Source of the DNA: Rapana venosa
Taxonomy: Eukaryota; Mollusca; Gastropoda; Neogastropoda; Muricidae
Assembly: GCA_028751875.1 (NCBI GenBank)
Contig: CM054153.1
Location: forward strand, 10,343,636-10,407,635
Length of the DNA: 64,000 nt
Direction of reading: 5' to 3'
Below are positions 21,641 through 34,349 of the stretch, one piece after another. Below the pieces are notes generated by a model. The model saw only the letters and a program-made list of their open reading frames with translations. It did no database searches and was not told the DNA's origin. Position 1 is the first letter of the stretch; each line of letters begins with the position of its first letter. The translations under genes and the position numbers were made by a program.

Positions 21641-22715
21641 GGAGTAATAGAGAGGTAAGTTAGTTTGAAAAACATGTTTATGTTGATAGTTTGTTTCAGT
21701 AAAAGGTGTTTTGATGTTCCTTTTGAGCTTTTGTTTCAGTAGAAAGCTTTTTTTTTTTTTTACACAAGTGTTTAACTTTATGTGCAAGAGGTTTTACATG
21801 ATCAGGAAAATTCTCGTTATATGATGATCCGTTTTACTTTGATTTTGTTTTGTTTTGTTTGGTGATAGTCCCTGTATGGCTCTTGTCAGTTGGGCTCTAA
21901 GTTTTTAGGAAAAAACCTTCCATTTCAGAGGGGGGAGTGTCAGTGTAGTTGTGGGGAGAGTTAGTGTTAAGGAATAGGATAATGCAGGATAACGACTGTT
22001 TACTGGGAGCTTTTACAGAAGCATTTTTCTATTCTGACTTTTTGGGGGGTTGTAGTTATTAGATCAGGGCTCCCACTTTTCAGTGAATTTACAAATTTCA
22101 TTTCGGGAAAAAACCCAAGAAAACTGGTGAAAAATTAAAAACCAAGTGTCGGATGAGGAAAGAAAAAAAAAAGAAGGAAAAAGTGATTTGGTATTCACAG
22201 AACAATTTTTTGGTTTTTGATCATGCTTGTAGACTATGCTGAAATCACAAGATCTTTTGAAATATCTCCTACCTTTATCAGGGTGAGGAGGTGCTCTTTT
22301 GTCTGCCGGGTGTTGGACTTAAAAATGGAAGAAACAGCACGTTTGTGGTTTGTATATCTAAAAGAAGCAAGAAATGCCTACTTTCCCTTTGACTACTGTG
22401 CATGGCTAAGTTCCACCACAGGTATTTTGAGACGATAGTGGAAAAGTGCAGAGAGTTTAGTAGACAATGTGAAAATGACAGCTTTAGGCAGCAGCAGAGA
22501 CCAACTTCCGTCTTGCTGAATTTTTGACTGTCGGACTGAACATAGTAAAGAGAGAAGAGCTGCCTGGTTTGGTTCGTGAAAATAGCAGTAGGATATTGAA
22601 AAGATGTTTCAAAAGATATTTATCATATTGCAGTATTTTAAAGGAAACTTTGCAGTATTTTAAAGGAAACGTTCAATTTCATCTCCCAGGTGAGCAGGTT
22701 TTTGTCTTTGTTCCC
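21641..22715. other. Unannotated spacer
   Basis: AT-rich sequence with a short direct repeat, 'gcagtattttaaaggaaac' twice (22,630-22,670). No recognised gene. Confidence 0.4.
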
Positions 22716-22734
22716 CCCCCCCCCCCCCCCCCCC
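22716..22734. repeat. Poly-C tract
   Basis: About 19 C residues. Confidence 0.9.
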
Positions 22735-22786
22735 AAAGATTTTTGGTTTTCGTCAGTGGGAGCCCTTAATAATAATAAAAAAAAGA

Positions 22787-24085
22787 TAAGCCCATGCATG
22801 ATGTAGAGTTAGAGATAGGTAGATTGATATATGTACAGGGGTAGTTTAAGCCCATGCATGATGTAGAGTTAGAGATAGGTAGATTGATATATGTACAGGG
22901 GTAGTTTAAGCCCATGCATGATGTAGAGTTAGAGATAGGTAGATTGATATATGTACAGGGGTAGTTTAAGCCCACGCAAGATGTAGAGTTAGAGATAGGT
23001 AGATTGATATATGTACAGGGGTAGTTTAAGCCCACGCAAGATGTAGAGTTAGAGATAGGTAGATTGATATATGTACAGGGGTAGTTTAAGCCCACGCAAG
23101 ATGTAGAGTTAGAGATAGGTAGATTGATATATGTACAGGGGTAGTTTAAGCCCATGCATGATGTAGAGTTAGAGATAGGTAGATTGATATATGTACAGGG
23201 GTAGTTTAAGCCCACGCAAGATGTAGAGTTAGAGATAGGTAGATTGATATATGTACAGGGGTAGTTTAAGCCCATGCATGATGTAGAGTTAGAGATAGGT
23301 AGATTGATATATGTACAGGGGTAGTTTAAGCCCACGCAAGATGTAGAGTTAGAGATAGGTAGATTGATATATGTACAGGGGTAGTTTAAGCCCACGCATG
23401 ATGTAGAGTTAGAGATAGGTAGATTGATATATGTACAGGGGTAGTTTAAGCCCACGCAAGATGTAGAGTTAGAGATAGGTAGATTGATATATGTACAGGG
23501 GTAGTTTAAGCCCACGCAAGATGTAGAGTTAGAGATAGGTAGATTGATATATGTACAGGGGTAGTTTAAGCCCACGCATGATGTAGAGTTAGAGATAGGT
23601 AGATTGATATATGTACAGGGGTAGTTTAAGCCCACGCATGATGTAGAGTTAGAGATAGTAGATTGATATATGTACAGGGGTAGTTTAAGCCCACGCATGA
23701 TGTAGAGTTAGAGATAGTAGATTGATATATGTACAGGGGTAGTTTTAAGCCCACGCATGATGTAGAGTTAGAGATAGGTAGATTGATATATGTACAGGGG
23801 TAGTTTAAGCCCACGCATGATGTAGAGTTAGAGATAGGTAGATTGATATATGTACAGGGGTAGTTTAAGCCCACGCATGATGTAGAGTTAGAGATAGGTA
23901 GATTGATATATGTACAGGGGTAGTTTAAGCCCACGCAAGATGTAGAGTTAGAGATAGGTAGATTGATATATGTACAGGGGTAGTTTAAGCCCACGCAAGA
24001 TGTAGAGTTAGAGATAGGTAGATTGATATATGTACAGGGGTAGTTTAAGCCCACGCAAGATGTAGAGTTAGAGATAGGTAGATTA
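22787..24085. repeat. 60-bp satellite array, about 22 units
   Basis: Near-identical head-to-tail units of exactly 60 bp with the landmark 'gatgtagagttagagatagg'. Variation is almost confined to one site, 'cccaYgcaWg', giving three variants: A (catgcatg), B (cacgcaag) and C (cacgcatg). Their order left to right is AAABBBABABCBBCCCCCCBBB, then a degenerate last unit (cattcaag). Two units near 23,657 and 23,717 lack one G and one has an extra T. Because 60 is divisible by three, the minus strand is open for hundreds of codons (repeating LNYPCTYINLPISNSTSC); this is an array property, not evidence for a protein. Confidence 0.97.
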
Positions 24086-24557
24086 TGTACATATGTAGTT
24101 TAAGCCCATTCAAGAGGCATATCTCCAGTTTATTGGCAGGTTCGCTAAGATTTACTTAGATTTATTATTGTAGCCGTCTAGGTTTAGTGAGATGTGCTTA
24201 GATTTATTATTCAGTATTGTAGCTGTCAAGGTTTTTAAACCTGATTTGGTCTGCTATGGAGGGATTATATCACAGGTTTGTCTTTATTTGAAAAGTGGGG
24301 GTGGGGGGTTGTCAGCCCTGTTAAGGTCCTCAGGGTCAGTTGGGTTTTAAAATCGTAGTTGATTTGCTTGCTTGCCATTATGTGATCCGCTATGACAGTT
24401 CACGTTAACATGATGGCGACAGGTCACAGGTGATATTTTTTTTTCCACTTGGTGTCGGCCCTTTTACAGCCTTTGCAGTCAGGTGGGTTGGAAATCATAC
24501 CTGTATGTCGTCAGTATGCTTGTTTGTTGTTGTGCGATTTCTTGCAGGTGCTTGCCC
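24086..24557. other. Unannotated spacer
   Basis: Contains a small duplication around 'tagatttattattgtagc' (24,155-24,230). No recognised gene. Confidence 0.4.
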
Positions 24558-25358
24558 AAGAGACTGATGGAAATGTGCAGAAACCCTCCCCAAACAGAAT
24601 TAGCATACGCCATAAATCGTTTAACGCGCCAAGATCCTGCATTATAGTTCACCCCTGAAGATCAAAACTTCTAACAACAGGAGGTGCAACAAGAAAATCT
24701 TGACCACAGAGAGCTGAAAAAGGAAAATGAGAGTATAGTATTGGAGAAGTACTACAGTTCTCTGAGTACATAAAAGGATGCAAGTTCTTGAGTATCTACT
24801 AGTGGGGTCTTCTCAGATTTTGTAGCAACCTGAAGAGGCAGGTCCTTTTGAGGAGATGAGATAAGGCAGATCCTTTGGATGAGATGAGAAAACCGAGATC
24901 CTGTGTGTACACACATGCACATCATCTTGTGCAGGGTTGACTTTCTAAAGCAACCTGAAAAGGCAGGTCCGACATGTTCAACATCTTGTGTACGATCAAC
25001 TTGTGTACGATTAACTTGTGTACGATTAACTTGTTGAAGGCATGCAGAAAGTTACTCTGCAGTGCCCTGAATAACTCCCAGGGAGTTGCGAAAGGAAGAA
25101 GAAGAGTTTAAGGGAAGAAGAGTGAGAAGACACAAACCCCCACTATTGTCTAGTAGATGCTCAAGGACTGGTATCCTTTCCCTGTATTTCAGAGATCTCC
25201 ACTACTGCTCTCATTTTTCTCCTAAGAGCTCTGTGTGGTCAGGATTTTGTGTGTGCACCTCTTGTTGTTAGAAGTTTTGATCTTCAGGGTTAAACGATTT
25301 ATGGCGTATGTTAACTCTGCTTGGGGGGGAGATTTCTGCATGTTTTCACCAGTCTCTT
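24558..25358. mobile_element. Large inverted repeat (foldback-like unit)
   Basis: Arm 24,558-24,816 is an imperfect reverse complement of 25,121-25,358. Anchors include 'cgccataaatcgttta' versus 'taaacgatttatggcg', 'gatcaaaacttctaacaaca' versus 'tgttgttagaagttttgatc', and 'atctactag' versus 'ctagtagat'. The loop of about 300 bp contains short repeats ('aacttgtgtacgat' several times, 'cctgaa.aggcaggtcc' twice). No transposase frame is seen. It could be a foldback/MITE-type DNA element or an inverted duplication. Confidence 0.75.
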
Positions 25359-25438
25359 CAACGAGCGGGGAGATTTGAAGAAGTTGTGTGCCTTGTATGA
25401 GCCACCGCCTCCCCGACCAACCACCCTCTAGATTCTTT

Positions 25439-25500
25439 CTTTATATAGACAGAAAGTGAACGTGACAACAGCTCACACCACTTTCTCAGCCAATCAGAAT
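25439..25500 (-). promoter_or_regulatory. Possible TATA/CCAAT promoter-like pair
   Basis: On the minus strand, ATTGGCTG (about 25,488-25,495) is followed about 40 bases later by TATATAAAG (25,439-25,447), a spacing typical of Pol II core promoters. Transcription would run left into the inverted-repeat unit. No ORF supports it, so this is only a motif observation. Confidence 0.2.
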
Positions 25501-25572
25501 CCAGCATGCAACTCCAGTGATGTTCATGGGGCACATTTTATTCACATTTCATGAACTGCACACAATATAATA

Positions 25573-25601
25573 GGGGGGGTGGGGGGGGAGAGAAGATAGA
25601 A

Positions 25602-25639
<38 letters not shown>

Positions 25640-25972
25640 GAAGGGGAGGGGTACAAAAAAAAAGGGTGGGGGGTTAGAATAGAAGAGGGGAGATAAGGGG
25701 GGGGGGGGGGGTACAGAAGAGGGAGGACAGGGATGGGGAAGAGGGATAGAGGAGACAGGGAGAATAGAAGGGAGGATAAGGAGGGGGGGGGACAGAAGGG
25801 AGGATAAGGGGGGGGGGGGGGGGGAGAACAGAAGGGAGGAAAGGGGGGGGGGGAGAAACAGAAGGGAGGATAAGGGGGGGGGGGGGAGAACAGAAGGTAG
25901 GATGGGGGAATAGAAGGAAGATAGGGGGGGGGGAATAGAGGAGAAGATTTTTTTTGGAGGGGGGGGGGGCTG
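25573..25972. repeat. G-rich minisatellite with long poly-G runs
   Basis: Units like 'agaacagaagggaggataagggggg' recur with G-runs of 8 to over 30 (longest 25,604-25,636). Proline-rich reverse frames are composition artefacts. Confidence 0.9.
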
Positions 25973-26074
25973 TATGGGATAGACACCCTACATCTTTTAG
26001 TCTTTAAACCTATTCATTTGAATGTCAGCCTTCTTGATGTTTGTGGAACAAGTTAAGACATTTGAAATCAGAAT

Positions 26075-29000
26075 ACAATTAAAACTGTCCTGACAACCCT
26101 ATCCTGACAACCCTGTCCTGAAAACCTATCAACACTGTCCTGTACTGACAACCCTATCACCACTGTCCTGTACTGACAACCCTATCAACACTGTCCTGTA
26201 CTGACAACCCTATCCGACACTGTCCTGTACTGACAACCCTATCCTGACAACCCTATCACCACTGACCTGTCCTGTACTGACAACCCTATCAACACTGTCC
26301 TGCACTGACAACCCTATCAACACTGTCCTGTACTGACAACCCTATCAACACTGTCCTGTACTGACAACCCTATCAACACTGTACTGACAACCCTATCAAC
26401 ACTGTCCTGCACAGACAACCCTATCACCACTGTCCTGCACTGACAACCCTATCACCCCTGACCTGACAACCCTATCACCACTGTCCTGACAACCCCTGTC
26501 CTGACAACCCTATCACCACTGTCCTGTACTGACAACCCTATCACCACTGTCCTGACAACCCTATCAACACTGTCCTGTATTGACAACCCTATCACCACTG
26601 TCCTGACAACCCTATCACCACTGTCCTGTACTGACAACCCTATCAACACTGTCCTGTACTGACCCTATCAACTCTGTCCTCAACACTGTCCTGTACTGAC
26701 CCTATCAACTCTGTCCTGCACTGACAACCCTATCACCACTGTCCTGTACTGACAACCCTATCACCACTGACAACCCTATCACCACTGTCCTGTACTCCAC
26801 TGACAACCCTATCACCACTGTCCTGTACTCCACTGACAACCCTATCACCACTGACAACCCTATCACCCCTGTCCTGACAACCCTATCAACACTGTCCTGC
26901 ACTGACAACCCTATCACCCCTGTCCTGACAACCCTATCAACACTGTCCTGCACTGACAACCCTATCACCCCTGTCCTGACAACCCTATCACCACTGTCCT
27001 GTACTGACAACCCTATCACCACTGTCCTGACAACCCTATCACCACTGTGACTGACAACCCTATCACCACTGTCCTGTATTGACAACCCTATCAACACTAT
27101 CCTGCACTGACAACCCTATCACCACTGTCCTGACAACCCTATCAACACTATCCTGCACTGACAACCCTATCAACACTGTCCTGTACTGACCCTATCAGCT
27201 CTGTCCTGCACTGACAACCCTATCACCACTGTCCTGTACTGACAACCCTATCACCACAGACAACCCTATCAACACTGTCCTGCACAGACAACCCTATCAA
27301 CACTGTCCTGAGAACCCCTGTCCTGACAACCCTATCACCACTGTCCTGTACTGACAACCCTATCACCACTGTCCTGACAACCCTATCAACACTGACCTGT
27401 ACTGACAACCCTATCAACACTGTCCTGACAACCCTATCAACACTATCCTGCACCGACAACCCTATCACCACTGTCCTGTACTGACAACCCTATCAACACT
27501 GTCCTGTACTGACCCTATCAACTCTGTCCTGCACTGACAACCCTATCACCACTGTCCTGTACTGACAACCCTATCACCACTGTCATGTACTGACAACCCT
27601 ATCCTGACAACCCTATCAACACTGTACTGACAACCCTATCAACACTGTCCTGTACTGACAACCCTATCAACCCTGTCCTGACAACCCTATCACCACTGTC
27701 CTGTCAACACTGACCTGACCTGTACTGACAACCCTATCAACACTGTCCTGTATTCACAACCCTATCACCACTGTCCTGCACTGACAACCCTATCCTGACA
27801 ACCCTAACACTGTCCTGACAACCCTATCAACACTGTCCTGTCCTGACAACCCTATCACCACTGTCCTGTCAACACTGACCTGACCTGTACTGACAAGCCT
27901 ATCACCACTGTCCTGTACTGACAAGCCTATCACCACTGTCCTGTACTGACAAGCCTATGAACAATCAACACTGACCTGTACTGACAACCGTATCAACACT
28001 GTACTGACAACCCTATCAACCCTATCACCACTGACAACCCTATCACCACTGTCCTGTACTGACAACCCTATCAACACTGTACTGACAACCCTATCAACAC
28101 TGTACTGACAACCCTATCATCACTGTCCTGTACTGACAAACTGTACTGACAACCCTATCAACACTGACCTGTCCTGTACTGCCAACCCTATCACCACTGT
28201 CCTGTACTGACAACCCTATCAACCTGTCCTGACAACCCTATCAACACTGTACTGACAACCCTATCAACCATATCACCACTGTCCTGTACCGACAACCCTA
28301 TCAACCTGTCCTGACAACCCTATCAACACTGTACTGACAACCCTATCAACACTGACCTGTACTGACAACCGTATCAACACTGTACTGACAACCCTATCAA
28401 CACTGACAACCGTATCAACACTGTACTGACAACCCTATCAACACTGTCCTGTACTGACAACCCTATCACCACTGTCATGTACTGACAACCCTACTGACAA
28501 CCCTATCATCACTGACTTGTACTGACAACCCTATCAACACTACTGACCAACCCTATCAACACTACTGACAACCCTATCAACACTGTCCTGTACTGACAAC
28601 CCTATCACCACTGTACTGACAACCCTATCACCACTGTCCTGTCCTGTACTGACAACCCTATCACCACTGTCCTGTCCTGACAACCCTATCACCACTGTCC
28701 TGACAACCCTATCACCACTGTCCTGTCCTGACAACCCTATCACCACTGTCCTGACAACCCTATCACCACTGACCTGTACTGACAACCCTATCAACACTGA
28801 CCTGTCCTGTACTGACAACCCTATCAACACTGACCTGTCCTGTACTGACAACCCTATCACCACTGTCCTGTCCTGTACTGACAACCCCCTATCACCACTG
28901 TCCTGTCCTGACAACCCCCTATCACCACTGTCCTGTCCTGACAACCCTATCACCACTGACCTGTACTGACAACCCTATCACCACTGTCCTGTCCTGACAA

Positions 29001-29668
29001 CCCTATCACCACTGTCCTGACAACCCTATCAACACTGTCCTGTACTGACAACCCTATCAACACTGACCTGTCCTGTACTGACAACCCTATCAACACTGTA
29101 CTGACAACCCTATCATCACTGTCCTGTACTGACAACCTGTACTGACAACCCTATCATCACTGTCCTGTACTGACAACCCTATCCTGTACTGACAACCCTA
29201 TCAACACTGTCCTGAAAACCCTATCACCACTGTCCTTACTGTACTGACAACCCTATCACCACTGTCCTGTCCTGTCCTGACAACCCTATCAACACTGTCC
29301 TGTCCTGACAACCCTATCACCACTGTCCTTACTGTACTGACAACCCTATCAACACTGACCTGTACTGACAACCCTATCAACACTGACCTGTGCTGTACTG
29401 ACCTGTGCTGTACTGACAACCCTATCAACACTGTCCTGTCCTGAATCAATACTGACCTGTGCTGTACTGACAACCCTATCACCACTGTCCTGTCCTGACA
29501 ACCCTATCAACACTGTCCTGACAACCCTATCAACACTGACCTGTCCTGTACTGAATCAACACTGACCTGTGCTGTCCTGACAACCCTATCAACACTGTCC
29601 TGTACTGACAACCCTATCAACACTGTCCTGTACTGACAACCCTGTACTGTGCTGATAACCCTATCAAC
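26075..29668. repeat. 3.6-kb degenerate minisatellite
   Basis: Over a hundred units built from three modules, 'actgtcctgtactga', 'caaccctatcaa' and 'caaccctatcacc', usually 27-29 bp per unit but with many units of 16-18 bp lacking a module. The edges are sharp ('ctgtcctgacaaccctatcc' at 26,085; 'gataaccctatcaacacata' at 29,655). The reverse strand reads as repeating GDRVVST/IGLSVQD peptides, which are artefacts. AACCCT appears inside each unit but not as a telomeric hexamer array. Confidence 0.95.
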
Positions 29669-30509
29669 ACATACTACATGATCTCTTCCTATGCTATGTC
29701 AGAATCGCTGTCTTCAGTGTTGATTCTAGGATTTCAAAGTACTGGGGCCCAAGGGAACCGACTAACATGAAAAATGGAGGAAATTTGTGGGTTCTTGGAT
29801 AACTTCAAGTGGGGGCACACCACAGCATCATCTGTGATGCAGCTTCTTGTTCTGTCATGCAGCCGTTTCTCTTTCTTTGATGGACGAGGTATAAAGCTCC
29901 AAATTTTATAGGGCAAGATACAGCCATGTAGAATCATCGCTACATCCCCAGTGCATTTTCAACATTGGCATTTCTCCCATATCTACCCCCTTCCGACTGA
30001 GAGAGAATAAAAACAACCCCCAAAGCTACCTCATCCCCCACATGGGCTAACCCCGGGGACATAAATTCCGAACTTCTCTCTCTTTACCTCATCTAGAACT
30101 GCTACAGTCAACTTGGAAAAATTCTGTGACAAAGACACATATCACTGCTTCTGCTTCTCCCCTAAGATTTCAATCTGTGATATATATATATTTTTTCAAC
30201 TCTCCAAATTTCTCTCGATCTCTGATTTTTTTCTGTTCTTTAAATTCCTCAATTTTCAATTTTTCCCCCTTTCTGTTCCTCAAATTTCTCTCTATCTTTG
30301 ATTTTTTTCCTTTCTGTTCCTCAAATTTATTTCTGTTAATCTCCGATTCCATTTTCTCTTCCTAATGGGTCAAGAACCTGCTCAAGCGGCTTTAGATAAA
30401 TTTGTCAGCTGTAGAATCTGCCTGCAGAGAATGTTCCCGATGAAACAAACAAAAAAAGGACTTTCAGAAGTCAAATTCTAAACTCTGGCTGTAAGTGTGA
30501 ATTTTATGA

Positions 30510-30510
<1 letters not shown>
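29669..30510. other. Unannotated spacer
   Basis: Includes a T/C-rich internally repetitive stretch (30,160-30,360, with repeated 'tctgttcctcaaattt'). No recognised gene. Confidence 0.4.

Positions 30511-30571
<61 letters not shown>
30511..30571. repeat. Poly-C tract of about 61 bases
   Basis: 61 uninterrupted C. Either an extreme mononucleotide repeat or an assembly artefact. Confidence 0.95.
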
Positions 30572-30949
30572 ACCCCTCCCTCTCTTGCTTGTTGCCTTAT
30601 GAATGAGTCCTGCAAGCATAATGCTGGTTCTAATAACCATTGTCATCTGGTTTATAACAAGGAAAAAGAGAAAGTAAAGCAGAAGCAATGATTGGTCAAC
30701 AAACTACTAAACGCTAAGCTAGCCTTCAGCTATCGGCAGAAATAGTGTTTGCTAATCACACAACAGTTGCAACATTGCAACCATTGTTACAGAATCTGAT
30801 TTTTCCCCCCAAAGCTTATGGTGGAACACTGCTTGAAATTTCATGAGGCCTTATGGAAAAAGAACATGCGACAATTTTGGAATGCCTCAGCCTAGAATCA
30901 ACACTGGTTACAATATATACCAGTCTGGTAATTAAGAAGACTATACTGG

Positions 30950-31340
30950 TGAAGCCAGGAACTACTACTGTACTAGGTATCAGACTGAACAGAAAAACTA
31001 CTGTGACTAAACAGGAAAACTACTAGGCATCAGACTGAACAGAAAAACTCCTAGACTGAACAGAGAAACTACTGTGACTAAACAGGAAAACTACTAGGCA
31101 TCAGACTGAACAGAGAAACTACTGTGACTAAACAGGAAAACTACTAGGCATCAGACTGAACAGAAAAACTACTAGACTGAACAGAGAAACTACTGTGACT
31201 AAACAGGAAAACTACTAGGCATCAGACTGAACAGAAAAACTACTGTGACTGAACAGAAAAACTACTGTGACTAAACAGAAAAACTACTAGGCATCAGACT
31301 GAACAGAGAAACTACTAGGCATCAGACTGAACAGACACGT
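30950..31340. repeat. Minisatellite of about 51 bp with shorter sub-units
   Basis: The unit 'aaactactaggcatcagactgaacag' plus 'aaactactgtgactaaacagg' recurs about seven times with deletions of either half. Edges fade into similar 'catcagactgaacaga' fragments to about 31,385. Confidence 0.9.
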
Positions 31341-31385
31341 GTGGATCAACAGATCCTTCCTGACTGGCATCAGACTGAACAGAAT

Positions 31386-31845
31386 GTTTATGGATAACAG
31401 AATCACACTGACTACATCAGATGACAAGAAACACTGACTAAAAATCAAACATACGACCCAAAAAAAATCTTGACTACCAACAAAAAACTACTCAAAGAAT
31501 AAGCTGGACATAGTAAAACCCTACTGTGGATCAAGGATAACCTTCTGTGGTTATACAAAGAATAAAACCCTACTGCTAAACAGAAAAACCTGCAAAAATC
31601 CAAACCAACTACGGCACAAGTGGAACAAATCTTGTACCAGATATAAAAGCTTGGACACCAAGAAAACTCTGTACACAAATAAACTTGTGCAACAAAGAAG
31701 GAAATATGGGTCACCTGATGAAACTGCAGTAGACTAAGCTACCAACTCACAAGGAGGCCTTTTTTAACGCACACTCCATTTACTTTGGCACAAGTGTCAC
31801 TGGGCAAGCTTACACATCAATGCTTGTGCCTTATTTGGCACGTGT
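31386..31845. other. Unannotated spacer and LINE 3' flank
   Basis: No recognised gene. The last about 100 bases may be the 3' UTR of the minus-strand LINE to the right. Confidence 0.35.
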
Positions 31846-34345
31846 GGCAGCTCAATCAAATGTTTTTCCATCTGCTTCGCCTGGGCCAGCTTCTGAATGG
31901 TTCCCACGTATGTTGAAGGTGGACTTCAGCTCTGTTTCGACAGTCCGACGCCAAGTGTTCTTGGGTCGTCCTCGTTTGCGTTTTTCCTCTGGTGTCCAGT
32001 GGAGGGCTGTTCGGGCGATGTTTCCCTGTTCCCGACGGCAGATATGCCCTATCCATCCCCATCGCCTATGCATGATGATGTTGTCCATGCTTTCTTGGTT
32101 GCAACGGGCAAAAAGTTCTTGGTTGGAGATGGTCTCAGGCCAGAAGATGCGCAAGATTCTTCTGAGATTCTTCGTGTGGAATGTGGATAGTTTGTCAAGG
32201 TCACTCTCAGTCATCCTCCAGCACTCCGAGCCGTACAAAAGGGTGGAAAGTACACAGCTCTGGTATAGTCATAGTTTGGTTCTGGTGCTGTACTGGGATG
32301 ATTTCCACACATTTTCAGATTTCTATAAGCATTTCTTGCTTTGCTAATCTGGTTCTTGATGTCGCTGCCTGCTCCGCCGTCATGCCTAACAGTGCTCCCG
32401 AGGTATGTGAACTCTTCAGTTGTTGGTAAATCTTCTCCATTCACTGTGACCGGTGAGGGGTTCTGAACGTTCAGTGTCATCACCTCTGTCTTCTTCTGAC
32501 TGATTTTCAGGCCTACTTGCTGTGCGAAAGTGCTGAGACAGGATGTCTTCTCTTGAATGTGATGGTGGGTATGTGAGAGCAGTGCCAGATCGTCAGCAAA
32601 ATCTGTCTTCAAGCGTTGAGAATGGGGTCCATTTGATGCCCCGTGACTGGTCAGCTGTTGTCTGTCTCATCACCCAATCAATTGTCAGGTTGAAGAGTAG
32701 TGCTGACATGGGGCAGCCTTGTCTGACACCGGTTTGTACACTGAAACTGGTTTTGCTGTTTCCTACTCTGCACGTGAAGTTGTTGTAGAAGCTCTTAATG
32801 ACTTGGGTAATCTCCTGTGGAATTCCATATGCTCGGAGTATGCGCCATACACTTTCTCAATGAATGCTGTCAAAGGCTTTTTCAAAATCTACGAAGTTGA
32901 TATACAGCAGTCTCTGCCATTCCGTGCACTGTTCGATGATGTTGCGCAGGGTTAAGATCTGGTCTATGCATCTTCTTCCTGGTCGAAAACCTGCCTGTTC
33001 CTTTCTGAGTTGTTGGTCCACTGCCTCTGAGAGAGTGATTCCTCTCCAGTTGTTACAATTATTCAGGGCTCCTTTCTTTGGGATCTTCACGATGACTCCT
33101 TCTGTCCAATTTGCTGGTAGCTGTTTCTCCTCCCATATAGCTGCAAAGAGTGGCTGTAGAACTTTAGATGCAAACTCTGGATCTGCCTTGAAAAGTTCTG
33201 CGTTAAGGTTGTCCTGGCCAGGGGCTTTCCATTCTTGAGAGCTGATTGCTGCTATAATCTCTTCCTTCTTTGGTGGTGTGCTGTTCACATTGAGATTGGC
33301 ATCAGGATCTTGTACATCTGTCTCTTCAGTTGGTGGTGGTCTGTTGAGAACTTCGCTGAAATGTTCTGCCCATCTTGCATCTTGTTCTGCTTCTGTGGTA
33401 AGTATTTGGCCTTGTTTATCTAGGATTGGTGTTTCGGTATTGCCCCGGTACTTGCCACTGACAGTCTTGGTGATCTTATACACCTGTCCTTGCTCTACCT
33501 TTGCGGCGGCCTCCTCTGCTTGTCTTGCAATATCATCCATGTAGGTACGCTTGTCTGTTCTTGTCATTCTCTTCACAGTTTGGTTTGCTTCTCTGTACTG
33601 TTGTTTGTACCTCTCTCTCATCCGCTCTGACTTTGTCTCTAAGATTTTCTTCTTCAGTTCTCTCCTGTTCTCAATGGCTTGCCAGGTGTCTGCTGTAATC
33701 CACCTTTTTCTCTTCCTCTGACTCTGTCCTATGCACGTTTCACTGGCTTGTGTGTAGGCTGTCCTGACTTGTTTCCACATGGTGTTTATATTAGTCGTGT
33801 CCGGAGGTGTGTAGTTTTCAGTATCCACCAGTGCTTGGAACTTGTTTTTGAGCTGGAGGGTGAAAGCACTCTTTACTTTGGTGTTGCGCAGCTTTTCCAC
33901 ATCAAAATGTTGTTGTCTTGGTTTCCCAGATCCATTTTTTCTCAGCTTCACTTTTAGGGTTGCAGTGACAAGGTGGTGATCACTGCCAACATCGGCTCCT
34001 CTCCTTACTTTTACGTAAAAATCTAGGAGCGATCTCCTCCATGTCCCATTGATCATCAGGTGGTCGATCTGGTTTTTGTCTCTTCCATTGGGGGAACACC
34101 AGGTAAGCTTTTGGATCTCAGGGTGTGCAAATAATGTCCCTCCAATGGCCAGGTTGTTTGTCATGCAGAATTCCACCAATCTTTCTCCGTTGTCATTTAT
34201 GCTGCCACATCCTTCTTTTCCCATGGCTCTTTCTTGATTTGTTGTCTTTTCCGACTTTTGCATTTAGGTCACCCATCACTATCCTCATGTCATGTTTGGT
34301 GTGTTTTCCATTTCAGCCTGTAATTGTTCATAAAATGTATTTGGG
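31846..34345 (-). mobile_element. Nearly complete RTE-like LINE with endonuclease and RT, broken
   Basis: The minus strand encodes an APE-type endonuclease end (MGDLNAKVG near 34,270; then NQIDHLMING and GADVGSDHHLV) and a basic linker with ENRRELKKKI. The RT follows: WKAPGQDNLNAELFK, EQAGFRPGRRCIDQ, VDFEKAFDSIH (about 32,857), TGVRQGCPMSALLFN and a FADD box (32,590-32,601). The post-RT tail has YGSECWRM, HRRWGWIGHICRR and KRGRPKNTWRR. Breaks: frameshifts near 34,240-34,290, a TGA right after FDSIH (likely CGA or AGA to TGA), a one-base insertion before FADD and another shift near 32,240. The N-terminal endonuclease half is missing. RTE or a near relative is my best clade guess. Dead copy. 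Confidence 0.9.
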
Positions 34346-34349
34346 CAAG

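Noticed and set aside
22766..24054. Long open frames made of a repeating 20-residue peptide
   Set aside because: The 60-bp unit is divisible by three and lacks stops in that frame. No start context, splice sites or flanking coding sequence.
22787..24085. CRISPR array
   Set aside because: Units are contiguous copies with no unique spacers, and the host is eukaryotic.
26075..29668. Telomeric or interstitial telomere repeat because of AACCCT
   Set aside because: AACCCT occurs once per about 28-bp unit and never in TTAGGG-type tandem.
32864..34237. Plus-strand ORFs across 32.8-34.2 kb
   Set aside because: Antisense shadows of the minus-strand LINE endonuclease/RT.
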